Counted from the stretch's first letter, positions 45,501 through 59,072 are shown. The stretch is 64,000 nt of DNA from Manduca sexta (GCF_014839805.1 NC_051141.1:20406777-20470776), one strand, 5' to 3'. A program made the numbers and translations. The notes: generated from the sequence alone by a model not told the origin.

Positions 45501-47034
45501 AACTTATAAGAATATCATATAACCAGCAACGTAGTTCTGTCATAATCAGTGATTCTATAGACGAGAGGCTAAAAGGGAGTAAAGGGACGGTTAGAGGGAA
45601 GGGTAGGGAAAGGTTAGGCGAAGAGGATGGAGGCACGTGTGCCACGAATTATTCTAAATGGGCAATTTAATAGATCAAAACGGTAAATTTGGAAACATAC
45701 GGACAGGTAATGTGGGCGGTTGCGCTGCGTCTTTACAATATTATTATTGTGTTAAAACTTGTTGTTTCGCTACTGGTAATCGAGCTAGTGGTGACGGCCG
45801 ATTGTTCTCTGCTGCCACCAATACCATATTACTGTCAGCGTAATAGATTTAGTATAAGCTATTGCTTATAGTATACTCTTTCCTAATAGTAGCACAGCGA
45901 GAAAAGAGAGATGTTCGTTTCCAGCACAAAGAAAATGGTTGTGATTACTGCAAAAAATCGTTTGCCTGACACCAAAACTCTCGTAGATATGCGCTCAAAC
46001 AATATAATGATATCTCACTACGGATTTAGACTATGTGTACTGTTGAGTGTTATTAATACTTTTCTCAAGCCGCGACGTTCAACGCAATACCCGGCCGTAT
46101 AAACCAAGTGAAACAACGCTCAGTAACATTATAAAACAAACGGGATGAAATTAACCCGGTTCGAAGAAGCCGCGCGGGTTATACTCGCTAAACAACGTAA
46201 AACGCCTATCCCATTACGTTGTAAAAATATAGGAAGCTTGTGTAACATATAATAAAATATTTATTGCCTCGTTAATTTACCGGAGTATGTTTTAGACGCG
46301 AGGTTTTGATTCCTTGGGCTCGAGAATATTAGCAACTCAATTCAGCTGATTTTCACAATTTAAGCAGACTCCGCAGATTAATTACAGCGAATACTTACAT
46401 TATTTATAATATTAAATATATCGGTCGAATTTCAACCACAGACCCTAGTCATCGTTTTAGTTCAATTTAATTATTGTCCTTCTTCAGAATTTCATCTCTA
46501 ATAAAAGCCAGTAAGTAGTAAGTGACCGATGCAGTGTCATGACCGATATTAGGAAAACAAATAAATGTATATGTCTGTGGAGATTATCGGAATATTTATT
46601 TTAGCATAACCATTTTCACAATGTTAATGAATTGTTTCGTGAACTGCGAAAAAGTTGCTCGAAAAAGTTCGGTTAAACGAAAAAAGGAAATCGTTTTTGT
46701 AACGCAATTTCCAACTTTGTAACTATAGCTCGCTCCCCGTATTGCTTTTCCAATTTAACATTGTTTAACGTTCACATTTTGTTTTTAGTAATAATTGTAT
46801 TTTAATTACAGTTTTGTTTAGTTCGCGTAACTCTTAGTTCCAAGTTATAATAGGGTTTTAACTGTTAATAAATTAAGAAATTTAATAACCAAATGAGGTT
46901 CGCTAACACGATAAATACATGACTTCGCGTTGCAATCCCTTCTGAGCAGGAAGTGAAGTTATTCATAACCAAAATTTTGCCTGCGTGTAAAGCACCATAT
47001 AATATGGATAAGTCTCTAACGACTTACTCGTTCC
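45501..47034. other. Non-coding stretch, nothing recognised
   Basis: No gene was found. Overlapping short ORFs at 45382-46102 look like chance. Confidence 0.5.
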
Positions 47035-47150
47035 CGATTCAGGGCTGGTACTGAATAAAAAACCCAATATCATTTCATGTGACCTAGAGATCGAACCAGC
47101 GACAGCTAGACAGCCGTAATACTAAGCAACCAAAACAGCCGCTTTATAAC
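47035..47150 (-). repeat. SINE-like family D, tRNA-like head end, reverse
   Basis: 'aaacccaatatcatttcatg' followed by 'gagatcgaaccagcgac' and 'actaagcaaccaa' is the reverse of a D-type body joined to a B box and a degraded A box. Confidence 0.65.
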
Positions 47151-48172
47151 ACTGCACTAAATTGCCATAACGTTAACTCATCACTGCCATTACGAACCAT
47201 TCAATTTCGCATTTGATATTGAAATACTGAGGGGTTTTATATAAAATCCAATTACAAGAGCGCCTATAGCGAAGCACAAAAACCGTAATTAGTCGGCGCA
47301 CGGCCGTCTGTTTGCTTTACGGACAGTGGCTCCCAAACTTGTTGCCCTCGGGGAAATGAAAAACAGTGTAACTAAAGAGCCTTCAGATGGTTTGTTCGTC
47401 GAAAATTAAAAATTAAAGGTTATTTGAAGAAGAGCAAATATAATAGGCTCGCAGTGAGCTAACTCTGCCTTACTAGTGTCAAGTTCGATATTTACTTTTA
47501 ATAATCATTTATTTAATATAACCTTTTTGCTTTAGCCAATTTAAAATAGCTGTAACTAAATACTAGGCTAACATATTTACTGTGGTTTTATTTTCTTTAA
47601 CAGCAATCAATATTTCGACTTATTTTTTTTTAGTTTCATTGACTTGTTAGTCGCAGTCGGCAGTCACTAATGAGCCCTTTAAAACTAGATTTATGATGGC
47701 ATTTCAAACGTGCAAGTCCAATTTAATATTACTAATAAACTATAATACATATACATACTTAACAAATAAGGAATTTGGTCATATTCTCTTGCCAAGAAAA
47801 TTAAAGTAGGTACTTCTTGTTGCATACTATGTATATGTTAATAATGGTGGACAATAACTGAATTCTGTTAAACATAACTGGTCACGTGTTTCCTTTGTTC
47901 CACTAGTATTGTGATGTTACCTGTTTTCAATATACTGTTGAAGGAAATTTGTTCTGCTGTCATTTAGTTTCTATTACGTTCCATAAAGGAAACATTTTAC
48001 TGAATCTTTCAAATCTTCAGACACTAGTATAATTTATAAATTCTAAATGTATTTCTTGACTAAAAGCAAACCTTACTGACCTCGTTGGTTTGTTAGAAAA
48101 TAAAAAAAACTAGCATGTTTTACTTCGGGTGTATAGTAAATAATTCAATAAATATAAAATTAATACATGATA
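47151..48172. other. AT-rich non-coding stretch
   Basis: Nothing was recognised here. Confidence 0.5.
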
Positions 48173-48459
48173 TCTATATATATAAAAATGAATCCCTATT
48201 TACCTTGGTCACGCCATTACGCGTGAACGGCTGGACCGATTTCACAATTTTTTGTTGTTGTGTTCGTTATTGTCATTATAAGGTTCTTATGAAAGAAAAA
48301 GATCAAAAAATTGAGCGGAAAAATTGAAAATTTAAGAAAACTTATCGAAAATATTAATTTTATATAACTGTCAATTAATTGAAATAACTGTCAACGATGG
48401 ACAAAATGCGCGCTGCAAATTCATAGTTATGACAGGACATCGTCTGTCGGGTCAGCTAG
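48173..48459 (+). mobile_element. Non-autonomous Helitron, complete, 287 bp
   Basis: The host A at 48172 is followed by TC at the start and 'gtcagctag' at the end, then host T at 48460. A hairpin, 'gacag' pairing with 'ctgtc' around an 8-nt loop, sits 11 nt before the terminus. It aligns end to end with the minus-strand copy at 10781-11053, and the stem sequences differ while pairing is kept. A 70-codon ORF (48115-48327) is only a reading of the element. Confidence 0.9.
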
Positions 48460-50238
48460 TACTAGATAAATAACAATATTTTTTTGATGTTACCAATATG
48501 TGATTTATTTCCAAATTAGAAAATATTACTTCCATATTTTATTTAGTTTATAATATTAACCTATCGATCTGCGCCTACTTCGCACGGGTAGCATTAATTA
48601 TAATTCCTATCCAAATGTCAATAATGACACAAAATTACCAAAAATAAACACAAATGCCTGATCACTACTAAACTTCACTGGATCGCCCTCTGAAATTATC
48701 TGAAGATCATCCAAAAAAAATGCGCATGTCATAATGAGTTTCCAATGTTAAGGCGGGCAATAGTGTCTCCCTCAGCTCAAAACTAATAAATATAATATAT
48801 GCTATACGGTATCTTTAGCGCCCGAGCCCTGACTTAAACGGTTTCATAATTCATTCATTCAGTTTAAATTATTTCAAAAGTCACTATATTTGATACCCAT
48901 TACATTAAAGGGATAAGTAAAGTTTGAACACCCCTGTCCGTGCTCGCATAAAACAATTAAGGGACACAAAATCTGATAATGCAGTGTCGTGTAATGGCGA
49001 TAATTGCAAGTCATATATTATTAAGATAAATCGATTAGATAACGAACTATCGCTCTCGAACAATCGATACTTGGATAACCGAGTGTTGTAAAACAATTTG
49101 TTATCCTACTGGTATTATCATATCAGTTTTTGAACAAATCACCATGTGATACATTTTATGTTTTGTGTCGTAGAAGTCAGGGTTGAATTTCAGTCGGCAT
49201 CGATTATTTTTGATCGTGTTGGAATTTATTTATTAATTTATTACTATACCAGCTGTGGTTGATATTCAATATTACGTGAACCCTGTCAGTTTTTTTTTTT
49301 TGTAAATACGTATAGCTTTGTAAGATTATGAAAAATATCTGGTTTACACAAAAAGTTATAAAATAAATATATAACTTTTGAGTCTTGGTGAGGCACATCT
49401 GTACTATATAATTTGCTATTACTACTGTCCGGAAACTAAACTAAATAATTATAATTTTGCATTTTAACCTAAATATGTATAAGGTCTAAAAGAGAAACAA
49501 CGAAACCGAACTCAAATCGGGATATTGTTCTGGCTTTTTATGTGTACTGAATGCATTATATGAAATTAAACAAATTAATTGATCAAACAGAATATTTACA
49601 TTTCAATTAGTCAATGACATGTTTCATTCTTTGTTTTCAATACAATATGCTTCCGTATTATTGTTTAATTTGCTGTTTCGTAGAATATATTTACAAAATA
49701 TTGGAATTTCGAACTTCCATTATGTATTCCATTAAATAATTATGAAAAGATTATGATATAGTGATGGCTATGCTGAAAATTTATTATTCCGCGCATATGA
49801 GTACCTAAGGCATATACATAAATAATTTAATTCGTTTTTAAATATTACTAAAACGCACAGGTAATAAGCGTTTTAAATTTTATTCGTATTAAATAGTAAT
49901 TAACAAAACAGTTTTTATTTTATAGTTTTACCTTGATACAAAAAAATAAAAATCATATACTTTTCATCATGATTTTCTATCCTAACTTTATATTCAGCAA
50001 ACCTGGCTTTGTTCTAGTGTTCGGTATACAATATACCTGTCTTGTGGGCCGATATTGTGCTGTTAATAGGATCTCATGTTTCGGACTGAATGAGAGCGTT
50101 TAGTGAACAGATATGCGCTTGTATGAATATTAGATATCCCTGCAGTTAATAGGTCTATGTATGTAGACGTTTCAATAGTTATAGAGAAGTTAGTTTCTAA
50201 AAACCATCACACAGATGACAGAACCGATTTTTTGTTTA
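48460..50238. other. AT-rich non-coding stretch
   Basis: No gene was found. At about 48562-48600 'gcgcctacttcgcacggg' is a degraded relative of the Helitron-like end at 24976. The rest is unremarkable. Confidence 0.45.
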
Positions 50239-50537
50239 TTACTTGGAATGACGAGACGAGCATGTCGTTCGCCTGATGGTAAGCAATACGACCGCTCATT
50301 ATCAGTAGACAGTATCCATCACCTTGAATTACAAAATAATGTTTTGTACTCCACTGTGTTTGCCATCCTGAGACATGATATGTTAAGTGTTATTATGTCA
50401 CACTAGTAGTTACACTGGCTACAATGTCTTTCAAACCAAAACACAACAGTGACTACACACTGCTGCTTAACGGCAGAAATAGACATTGCGGTGGTACCTA
50501 CCCAGGCGAAATCCCACATATGAGAGACTTACCACCA
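50239..50537 (+). repeat. Interspersed repeat family B, full length
   Basis: The copy runs from 'ttggaatgacgagacgagca' through 'ttcgcctgatggtaagcaat', 'catcctgagacatgatatg', 'aacacaacagtgactacaca' and 'ggtggtacctacccaggcg' to 'atgagagacttaccacca'. It is one of the two most complete copies in the window and overlaps a 63-codon ORF of no significance. Confidence 0.9.
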
Positions 50538-52515
50538 TTAAAGTAAAGTAAATTAGTGAATGCTGTGGCTACTTTTAACAATCATGTACTTAGACTTAGT
50601 TTCTCTAGTTCTTTAGATATTTTAATATCCAGTGCATGATTGATTGTAGACCTGACGTTGACGTTGAAAATTGAACCTATTTAATAAATACATAGCGACT
50701 ACATCGTATTGCCCTGGCTATATAAGGCTGCGCATGGTATCGTTAAGCAAATATTTCAGTTTCACAATATTCGAATCCCAGGTCTAAGAATTATAGCATT
50801 GTTCGAACTCTTGGTCTGTTGTACAAACAATTCGTATTACGGCTACGAGGTTATATACTCATGTATTTGTTTGTAATATTGAAATATACAAACCATTTTC
50901 ACAACTAATTATATTAATCATAAAAGCATTACTAAAAGCAAAATGCGGTTTCAATAATGGACACATTGCGTCTATATTAATAACATATAAATTATTTATG
51001 AAATATAGGAGTGAATCAGTAAAACGTGCTCACTGGTAGCGAGATATGGTAATTTTGATGATACTAAAATGTTTGGGTTTTGATTTGGACAATAATTTCA
51101 TTAGGTTTTGAGCCAAACCATCAAAATAATAGCGCACTTTATATATTAAATATACACATTAATTTTGCCTATAATGCGAATGCAACGCCTCCATTTGAGT
51201 AGTATAATATATCACTATCACGCACTGAAGTGACGCGCGGCTCGCTGCTTTTTATAAGTGAGTTTTGTTATCAGAGTACCTTTCGCCTCCACAATTGTTG
51301 AGCGGCAGAACATCCAGGACATTTCTAGTATATTCACTCATTAACTGCGAATATTTTTTGAAGTGAGAAGTTTGTACCGCAGCTTTGCTGTAGCATAATC
51401 TAGGCAGACAGCGAGATACTATTACTGGTATATTGTAAAACCAATGTTAAGAAATAGCTTTGGTAAATATTGTGTAGCCTTAACCTTGAATTTATCAACC
51501 CACAGGGCTACAAGTACAAAATATTAAGGCATTGTATTATTAATATATTATTCAGTCATTTTGTACAACCTACCTTCAATTCTAGCGACGTACAGATACA
51601 ACTACTTCGCCGTGTCTAATAAGCTCTCATAAAACAGTTAAATAATATTTCCAACGGTGATATAGTCGTTTTGAAAATATCAATAAAGAGGTTTTCTTCC
51701 AGCATCACGTCTGAGAGCGTGAAGGTGTCATAAATAAAGCTCGATCGAACGAAATCATTTGTGTCCGCTACAATTGCGCTTTACCTCACAAAATTTTATA
51801 ATGTTGATTATTTATTAAGTAGTTTAACTCGCGGTTTTGTTCGCGTCAACACACACACACACAATCATAAAAAAACAGCAAATTGATTAGTTATTCATTC
51901 GTTAGACATAATGCGTTATTATTATGTTTTTTTCCCTAATAACACTTTCCGCAGTGTACGATGCTTAAGTTACTAATAAAAAGATAAAGAACCCAAGGCA
52001 GGCGAGGCGCAGGCGCCTAAGCGGCGCGCATCTGTCAAATTTCTCATAGCATTATGCTATGACAGATTACTGTAGTAGCGTTGCGATGATAAGCAATATA
52101 TTTAATCTAATTTTACTTCAGGGCGCGTGTTGGTCTTTCACTTTAGTCTCGACTTTTTGTCGAATTTGTAAAAATACGCCATAAACATAACTAATTAAAA
52201 AATATATATTACTGAAAGTAAACGTTTATATACTCGGAATAATAAGTTATATAGTTATTAATCTTTCAAACATTTAGTCGGTAAAATTTTTATTTTTCCT
52301 TGTTACAGCCACCCAACTCGAGTAAACTAGATTAACATATTTAAAAAAAACTGGGTATTGTATAGCGAACTTTTCCGATATGGTTTGTTCGGGTCTTTCC
52401 CAATGCATTACTTAGTTACTTATACATATTAATACATATTAATTGTATAAATGGTAAGCTCCCGTTAACAGCAGAAACACGATGTGGTATTTAGTTTACT
52501 ACCTAAAAAATATAC
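50538..52515. other. AT-rich non-coding stretch
   Basis: No gene was found. A short (CA)n microsatellite lies at about 51849-51862, just after 'aactcgcggttttgttcgcg', itself a probable remnant of a Helitron 3' region. A GC-richer patch at 52000-52030 is unexplained. Confidence 0.5.
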
Positions 52516-52838
52516 GCGGCGATAGCCTAGTTGGGTGTGGAACGGACTCCAAGACGAATGTCCGCAGATTCAAATCCCAAGGGCACACACCTCTGACTTT
52601 TCTAAAAATCATGTGTGTATTCTTTGTGAATTTATCGTTCGCTTTAACGGTGAAGGAAAACATCGTGAGGAAACCTGCACATCTGAGAAGTTCTCTACAG
52701 GAATTTCGAAGGTGTGTGAAGTCTACCAATCCGCACTAGGCCAGCGTGGTGGACTAAGGCCTAATCCCTCTCAGTAGTAGAGGAGACCCGTGCTCAGCAG
52801 TGGGCAAGTATATAGTATAGGGCTGATATTATTAATAA
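52516..52838 (+). repeat. tRNA-derived SINE, family A, full length
   Basis: A box 'tagcctagttgg' (52523-52534), B box 'gattcaaatcc' (52567-52577) and a body and tail nearly identical to 36966-37288. Three ORFs cross it (52482-52739, 52535-52777, and 52499-52729 on the minus strand); all are readings of the SINE and not genes. Confidence 0.9.
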
Positions 52839-53014
52839 ATATACGAAATATTTTATATATGTTTTTAATTGTGCGCCGTATAGCCCCGAATCCTGCCAAC
52901 TCGTCGGCACAGACGCTCAGAACAAATGATTAAATTTCTCCAAGACGTTGAAAGTAATTACATTTGTCAAACATGAATCTTTTTCCTCAATCCGGGACGC
53001 TAACGTCTAACGCA

Positions 53015-53027
53015 CCCCCCCCCCCCC
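53015..53027 (+). repeat. Poly-C tract
   Basis: A run of 13 C, followed by C-rich sequence with G interruptions. The tract length is likely variable. Confidence 0.9.
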
Positions 53028-53239
53028 GTCTCGCCATGCCCCCCTCCACGTGTCGCCTCTCGCTCTCCGCTCTCAACAACTTTTTGACATTAAGTATTTC
53101 ATTTTTATATTGTCTTTTAGATTAATTCCTGAAGCTCTCCTAACGGCATTTTTAAGCGTTACTTTTATTTTTAAATTTATTTCGGATTTATTGTCTTTCG
53201 CGCTCGCCTTTTATGTGGGCACTTTGAATATATTTTGAT

Positions 53240-54069
53240 CATTTGTGGAAGTAGGTAATATTAATATGTAACAAAATAACAGTGAGTTAAATGGATTTTA
53301 GAATTTGTAGTTCAGTACGCTGCATAATACTGCTCATTGTGCTCTTTTAAACGCGACGAACGAAAATAATCTTATCTAATGAGAAATAAAATTTGTCTTC
53401 CTAATTTATGGATATAATATTTAAACGTGAGTTTATGTTTTATAACGGCACAAAAGAAATTCTATATGTAATAGTAGCCAAGTAGTTAAAACACAATGTG
53501 TATTTATGCGCTCTTTATTTATGAGCAAGTTTTTACATATATACCGCTTCGCAGATGGGCCCATTACGTACGCTCCAATCTCATATTATTTATGCTCCCC
53601 TTACCATAAAAGTTGTTCATTGCCTCACTATTTTACATTTTGCAACACCAATAAAATAAAGAATATAAAATAAGCGCACGTTTTTGTTCCTAGAAGCAGA
53701 CAAAGGCGCGACTAGCTCATTCAAATAGTACCGAAACGTTTTCTATTTCATGATGTATCACGTGATAGGTAATGATGTAATCTCTATACTTAATTAATTG
53801 CATAATCTTAAAATATTTTATACACAGCCGGGGAATCGAACCCAAGGTATAAGGTTTCTGACCTACTTTACTAATAGAGAGAATACACTGTTCGAATAAA
53901 ATGATATCAATTACAAATTTGATACGTTCATAAAGCGTGTTCATCCTTAAACCGTTTATTCCGCTGTCGTTAACTTATATGCGTTCTTAATTAATAAAGT
54001 AATAATTTCTAGACATACGAGTGATGGAACGTTATAAGAGTTTTATGGCTATTAAGGCTTGACGTCAGA
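53240..54069. other. AT-rich stretch with a tRNA-like SINE remnant
   Basis: At about 53820-53845 'ggggaatcgaacccaaggta' is the reverse of a B box ('ttgggttcgattcccc' on the minus strand). The A-box region is too degraded for a functional tRNA gene, so I read it as a SINE-head remnant. Nothing else was recognised. Confidence 0.4.
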
Positions 54070-54088
54070 CCCCCCCCCCCCCCCCCCC
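54070..54088 (+). repeat. Poly-C tract, 19 C, followed by (CCG)n
   Basis: 19 uninterrupted C, followed by 'gccgccgcc'. The complementary strand could form a G-quadruplex. Confidence 0.95.
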
Positions 54089-55464
54089 GCCGCCGCCTTC
54101 CACCGGGTAAGATTACGGGCGAAAGTTAAAGAACCGCTGTCAGGGTAGAAAATGTAGTGGGGTCCGCAAATAACGCCAAAAAGGAATTAAAGGAACATAA
54201 ACATTTTTTTTTATTGAAAAAGAAAGTTTGGTTTCAAAAGAAAATTGCTTTAGGATTGTGTTTATTTCATTTAAAATTTCTATTAACTTTTAAATGCGAG
54301 GTGTTCGAAATCAACTCATAAAGCCGATCCATAACCGACTTTATTTACAGAAATTCCCGGGGTTGCCCCGGAAAACGGCACCGCACTTTAATTGGTAGTA
54401 GATATATTTTTTTGTTATTATTAAATATTACATCTTCACCAAAAAGTCACATGTTCCTTTGCTTATCTTCAGTAAAAAACACCTCAGTAATATGAATTGC
54501 ATTATCCATATTTGTCCGAACTCACGTGGCGTGTGAAGTCGTCAGTCAATATATGTTGTAAGCATCAACTGTCGGCCCAATATTTGGATCGCGGACGGTT
54601 GATGTTGATCCAATTTGGGTCAGTCTATTATTAACATAATAAACTTAATTATCAATATATACATCTCTTCGGGCGTAAAGAGAAACATCAATTATCCATT
54701 ATCATCTCGCTTTACGTAACAACGCATTAAAAAGTAGATTTATTTATTAATGTAATGTTTATATTAATACGTTAAGAAAAATCTTTGCACCCCGTTTAAA
54801 GCTAACTGCGCAAACAGAGTGTGGATTTGCCATAATAAAATTTAATATAGATAAGTGAAGAAAAATTTAATTTTTGAATTGTTTTTGAATTTTAGGCATA
54901 GACGACCACGAGCTACAACCATCATTTTTGGTAAAGCCTCGACGTGATGCGTAGTTCGCTAGTTACTTCAGACAATTTATATGTAGAAACAAAAAAAAAA
55001 ACAGTTGCTTAAGATTTGAATTTTGAATGCATCTTCGAATTAAATCTTTCCAACTTCTATCAGGAATTAGACTCTTCATAATCCTATCCGCATACAAAGT
55101 ACTCATATTTTACTTTCGCTTATCCAACGAGGTATTTGCAAAGGACTGGCTTAAATGTAATGCGAAACTTTATTTAAAAATAGTCGACCGCCCACGCGCC
55201 ACGCGTTGTAATTGTTTTAGAAATTTATGCAAATTGGCTGAAGATTGATCATTAGTCTTGACACGTGCAGTGCATTGAAATCAATTAGATTGGAGTCCGG
55301 CTTTGTAATTCTATTCTATTGTTAATTGAGTAAAGCCTACAGCCACTTGCTTGTGTTTATTGGTTAAATGCTTTGTGGAAGTACGTAGGAGGCGGCTATT
55401 ATCGAATTGCGGGTAGCATTCTACACATTAGAGTGAAGTTGTTATCGACTCGTTAAAGGCAGTC
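54089..55464. other. AT-rich non-coding stretch
   Basis: No gene was recognised. The 73-codon ORF at 55027-55248 has no domain or splice context. Confidence 0.5.
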
Positions 55465-55870
55465 TTAGTGTGTATTAAAAATAAAATAAAAAATAAAATA
55501 CTTTATTTATCACGTAGGCGAACAAAGTTGCACTTATGATACGTCAAAACAAATCATAAGAATAATTATTTTTATTTCTAAACAACTATTAAAATTACTT
55601 ATATAAGTATGGACATTTTAAATTAGGGATAAAATTTATACTAAAGACAAGGTACAAACCGAAGTAACCAGCTCGGGCTGGCAAGTAGGGGGGAAATAGA
55701 AGGGTAACGCGTCGCGATCCTCACCGGCGAGGACATGAGCCCTAACCTAGCTAACCTACCAGCCTTTCACTAGCTACCTAAGTGATGACTACCAGAAGAA
55801 GAAAGGCAGAAAGAAACTCTGGGCTTTCTTTTTTGTCATCAATTGTTCAGTACTTCTTTTGTATTTTTTT
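55465..55870 (-). mobile_element. Probable non-LTR retrotransposon 3' UTR and tail
   Basis: Read on the minus strand, the segment contains 'cagagtttctttctgccttt' and 'cttcttctgg', then GC-rich sequence, and ends in 'aataaagtattttatttttt' with a repeated TTTTA-type tail (about 55475-55500 on +). This arrangement resembles the 3' UTRs of lepidopteran non-LTR retrotransposons. No reverse transcriptase remains. The family and the upstream limit are uncertain. Confidence 0.5.
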
Positions 55871-56394
55871 TTCCAAGTCTTTCTAGTACATAGTCACAAT
55901 AGTTATATAAGCTAATGCACGCACATCACAGTTAACATGGGATAAGATGAAATCCAATCGATTAAACCTGGAGCGGCATAAAATAAAATTAGCGATAGGA
56001 AATAAAAGAGAACATAAATTCATACTTAAATAACGGCGTACAGCGTGCATTCGCCTACATTTACAATCATAGGGAATGCTGGTAGATTTTTAAGTGGGTA
56101 GTTATTTATGTGAGATTTTCACTGCCCTTAAATTTTTTGCACGTCCCAGCAAGGGTAGAATATAGCGAGAATTTCCATTTTACATATCACCTGTAACATG
56201 CATATAACCTGTATTTAGCAAATAAATTATTTGACTTTGAAGCTACTTTTTAATTATCCAGCAACAGCGACTGGACGTTGGCTAAGCTTTAATACAATCA
56301 AAGACTGATTTCAAAATCAGTTGAACTGTACCCATTATCAAATCACAAAATACACCGCCAATTTAGCAGCCCACATTGAACATTACACAGTAAC

Positions 56395-56510
56395 TGTGAC
56401 CGGGCCGCGGCACACGCAATAATCAAGATGTATGAGCATCGTGCGTGCCCGTGCGGCACGGCCCGGCGCGGCGCATGCGGCCCGCAATTACTTCGCACCG
56501 TACTATAACG
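56395..56510. promoter_or_regulatory. GC-rich island
   Basis: A block of very high GC ('gccgggccgcgg'-type strings, 'gcacggcccggcgcggcgca') stands in AT-rich DNA. There is no ORF or repeat match. Regulatory function is possible but unsupported beyond composition. Confidence 0.25.
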
Positions 56511-56715
56511 CCCACAGATGCTACAGAAAAATATTAATTTGCTATGTTTATTTCATATACGACTAACACAGCCATCCACTTGCAAAGTGGACAGACAAGA
56601 CAAGATACTGGCCGCTTGACAGTTTTCAAATCTACAGCACAGAAAGCAAGCCGTACCATGAAACATCAAAATAAAATATTCTATAGATTCGAGGTACATT
56701 CTATTAATGTACAAT

Positions 56716-56810
56716 CATGGGACGGAACACACTTGGCGAAAAGTGGGTGAAGTGGTTGCGCCTCTGCATACCCCTTCGGGGATAAATGCGTGGTGTGTGA
56801 GTGTGTTTGT
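56716..56810 (+). repeat. Family D, 3' half
   Basis: The blocks 'atcatgggacggaacacact', 'ggcgaaaagtgggtgaag' and 'ttgcgcctctgcataccc', 'cttcggggataaatgcg' make this the least diverged copy of the family D tail. Confidence 0.8.
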
Positions 56811-57149
56811 ATTATTTCGACACTATACTTAGCATGCTCATTCGGCCATTTCTTCATTTGAGCGTACTATCAGCGCGTCACGTCGAGTTTCGAAGGCTGA
56901 TAATTTAAGTTGGAGTCGAGTGTACTCGTTCGTTATGCCTTATTAATAATTGGAACACGAAATTCTGTCCACTGCAGATTTCAATAACTTCATTCGCCCG
57001 GAACCAGTATGAGTGGTTTATTTTATCTGATTCATGGTCAAGCCCTTGTTATTGGAATATGTAATTAATGCTTTTGTTTTTATACCTATATGATATAGCG
57101 TTAATGCATGGCATAATTAAAATTTTAAAATGTTAAAACGTATTGATAC

Positions 57150-57299
57150 AGATCCTGGATTAACACATAGGCTACTTCTTATCTCGGTCATTTAATTTAT
57201 CTGATTTTTAAGTAGATGGCGCTATCAATCGCTAAAGTAAGTAGTAATTTTGTAGTGAGAAAAGCTTTAAACGTAAGCGAAGCCGCGAACAACACCTAG
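57150..57299 (+). mobile_element. Helitron 3' portion
   Basis: The copy ends 'gcgaagccgcgaacaacacc' then tag, i.e. CTAG at 57296-57299 followed by T. The upstream part, 'cctggattaacacataggct', 'tggcgctatcaat', belongs to a repeat type common in Lepidoptera. The 5' TC end was not identified, so this is probably a 5'-truncated or degraded copy. Confidence 0.6.
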
Positions 57300-57854
57300 T
57301 CTGATATATTTTTGAAACTCAATGTGAAGTGATAGCCAACTGTTGCGTTATGTGTGAGAGGTCTAGAGGGCTAACAACTCCATCCCTACTTTCATTCCTA
57401 ATCAATTTCTATAATCCAGGCAGCGCTTCCATGTTTTTTTATGAAATTGCGGGTATTTAGTATTGGAGGTCCTTAAAACTTGGAGTCTCGTTCTTTTTTG
57501 AGCCTATCGTGAATAAAGTCCCTCACATTTATTATTAAAAATCCCTTATGTTTCTAACAACGTATACAAATTCTTCTTTATTTTCCTTGTCGGGAATTTT
57601 GTAATTTTCATGCAAATCTACTCTTAGCGTTGCTTAAAGGGACCAAGATGCTGTCACGGTAATTTATGAGGCCCATGTTACTGAAAAATCCTTTTAACAT
57701 TCAACGAGATAATATTATTTGACACGACTCGTGTTAGACTTTGAGTTCGTATTTGTGTTGGATTTCATTGTAGTAATTATCATCTAGCATTAATATTCTA
57801 CGTTAAACAAGCTTAAGAAGGCGAGTGGATTTTTTTAACTAAAGACTAGTGAGC
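57300..57854. other. AT-rich non-coding stretch
   Basis: Nothing was recognised here. Confidence 0.5.
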
Positions 57855-58140
57855 GTAGACTCTGTTTATTTATTTATAATTAGGACAACCAGTAGTTGTT
57901 ACATTATGAATAGCTCCAATAAAATATAACAGTAATAATAGGTTTAAATGCACAACATTTTAAGGTGGTACAGCATGCATTGACAAAAAAATATATAACA
58001 CCAGTATTAATATTAACTAGACATAAACCATTAAAGCTATAGTAGCTATAAATAGTAGCATTAAACTCCAAAATTTTAAGGCATTCAGACTTTTACCACG
58101 CGACAGAAAATATTAAGTCTTATAAAGTCTTGTTATTAGT
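57855..58140 (-). mobile_element. Possible non-LTR retrotransposon 3' UTR fragment
   Basis: 'tttatttatttataattagg' at the left edge is, on the minus strand, a poly(A)-signal-like AATAAATAAA tail after 'cctaatt'. This is a common ending of lepidopteran LINE 3' UTRs. The body is AT-rich and non-coding, and the limits are approximate. Confidence 0.3.
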
Positions 58141-58788
58141 AGATACAAAATATTATGTCCTTCAAATAGAAATGGAACTGTTTTATGATGGAGTTATGTT
58201 TGATAAACGCAAGTCTTAAATTCGTAGCGATTCTTATCAAACATTAAAATATTATTTTTCATATTGCATGTAGAAAAAAAATTACAATGCATTCGATAAT
58301 AATTATAATATTAATCAGACTAGCCTTATTAGAGGTAAAATAGGTATTTACATAGGTCCAGCGAAGAACAAAGCTTCTTTAAAAAGAAAAGCGAGATATT
58401 GTTTATTTTTGACCACATATTGCATTTCATAGGGTCCCAAAGTTATGCAATAGCTACAATAATTTACATGTTAGAGGACCAGCGTGTTATAAATAAAAAC
58501 ATCCAACTATTGTTTTATACCCACACGTTCAGAAAACATAAATTTCAATTGTAAATCTGTTGCGGGTGGGCTCCTCTATCCCGTTTGTTGCAATGTTGGT
58601 TTTACTGTTACAAAAGACTCACACGAATAAACAGAAACTTGTTCAATTTTATTTCTATAATTTCCGATATTTTATAATAAAATGTAATTGAATAATTATG
58701 TTGGTATATTTCTACGCGCTCGAATAGCGACTTCTGTGTCCTAGGTACAAAACCCCTACGTAGGTTCACGTAGGTTTATAGCATTCAT

Positions 58789-58848
58789 TAGCCTGTGTAT
58801 ACAATTCCAAACAGGCCGACATAATTGTGGCGACGGGTATAATCATCC
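58789..58848 (-). repeat. Family C, reverse fragment
   Basis: 'gcctgtgtatacaattccaa', 'acaggccgacataattgtgg' and 'cgacgggtataatcatcctt' are the reverse complement of the family C core. Confidence 0.7.
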
Positions 58849-59072
58849 TTCTCCACTCCTTCTTAGTTGCAGTGTGGTCTCTTTACCACGGCCGTATAAT
58901 TTTTTAATTACTCTTACATCTTCCAACTTCTTTATTTTTTTTACTGCACTATTGTAGTGACGTTCGTTTACCGAGTTGGAAAATATTTCGGGCAAGGTGA
59001 CTGAGAGCCCTACAAGTAATAACATCGGTTAAAGGTGTTGAAGGCAGTGCAGTCATTAAATGGTTTTACTGA

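Noticed and set aside
53820..53860. Possible tRNA gene on the minus strand
   Set aside because: A B box is visible, but the A box and acceptor-stem pairing are not. It is more likely a SINE-head remnant.
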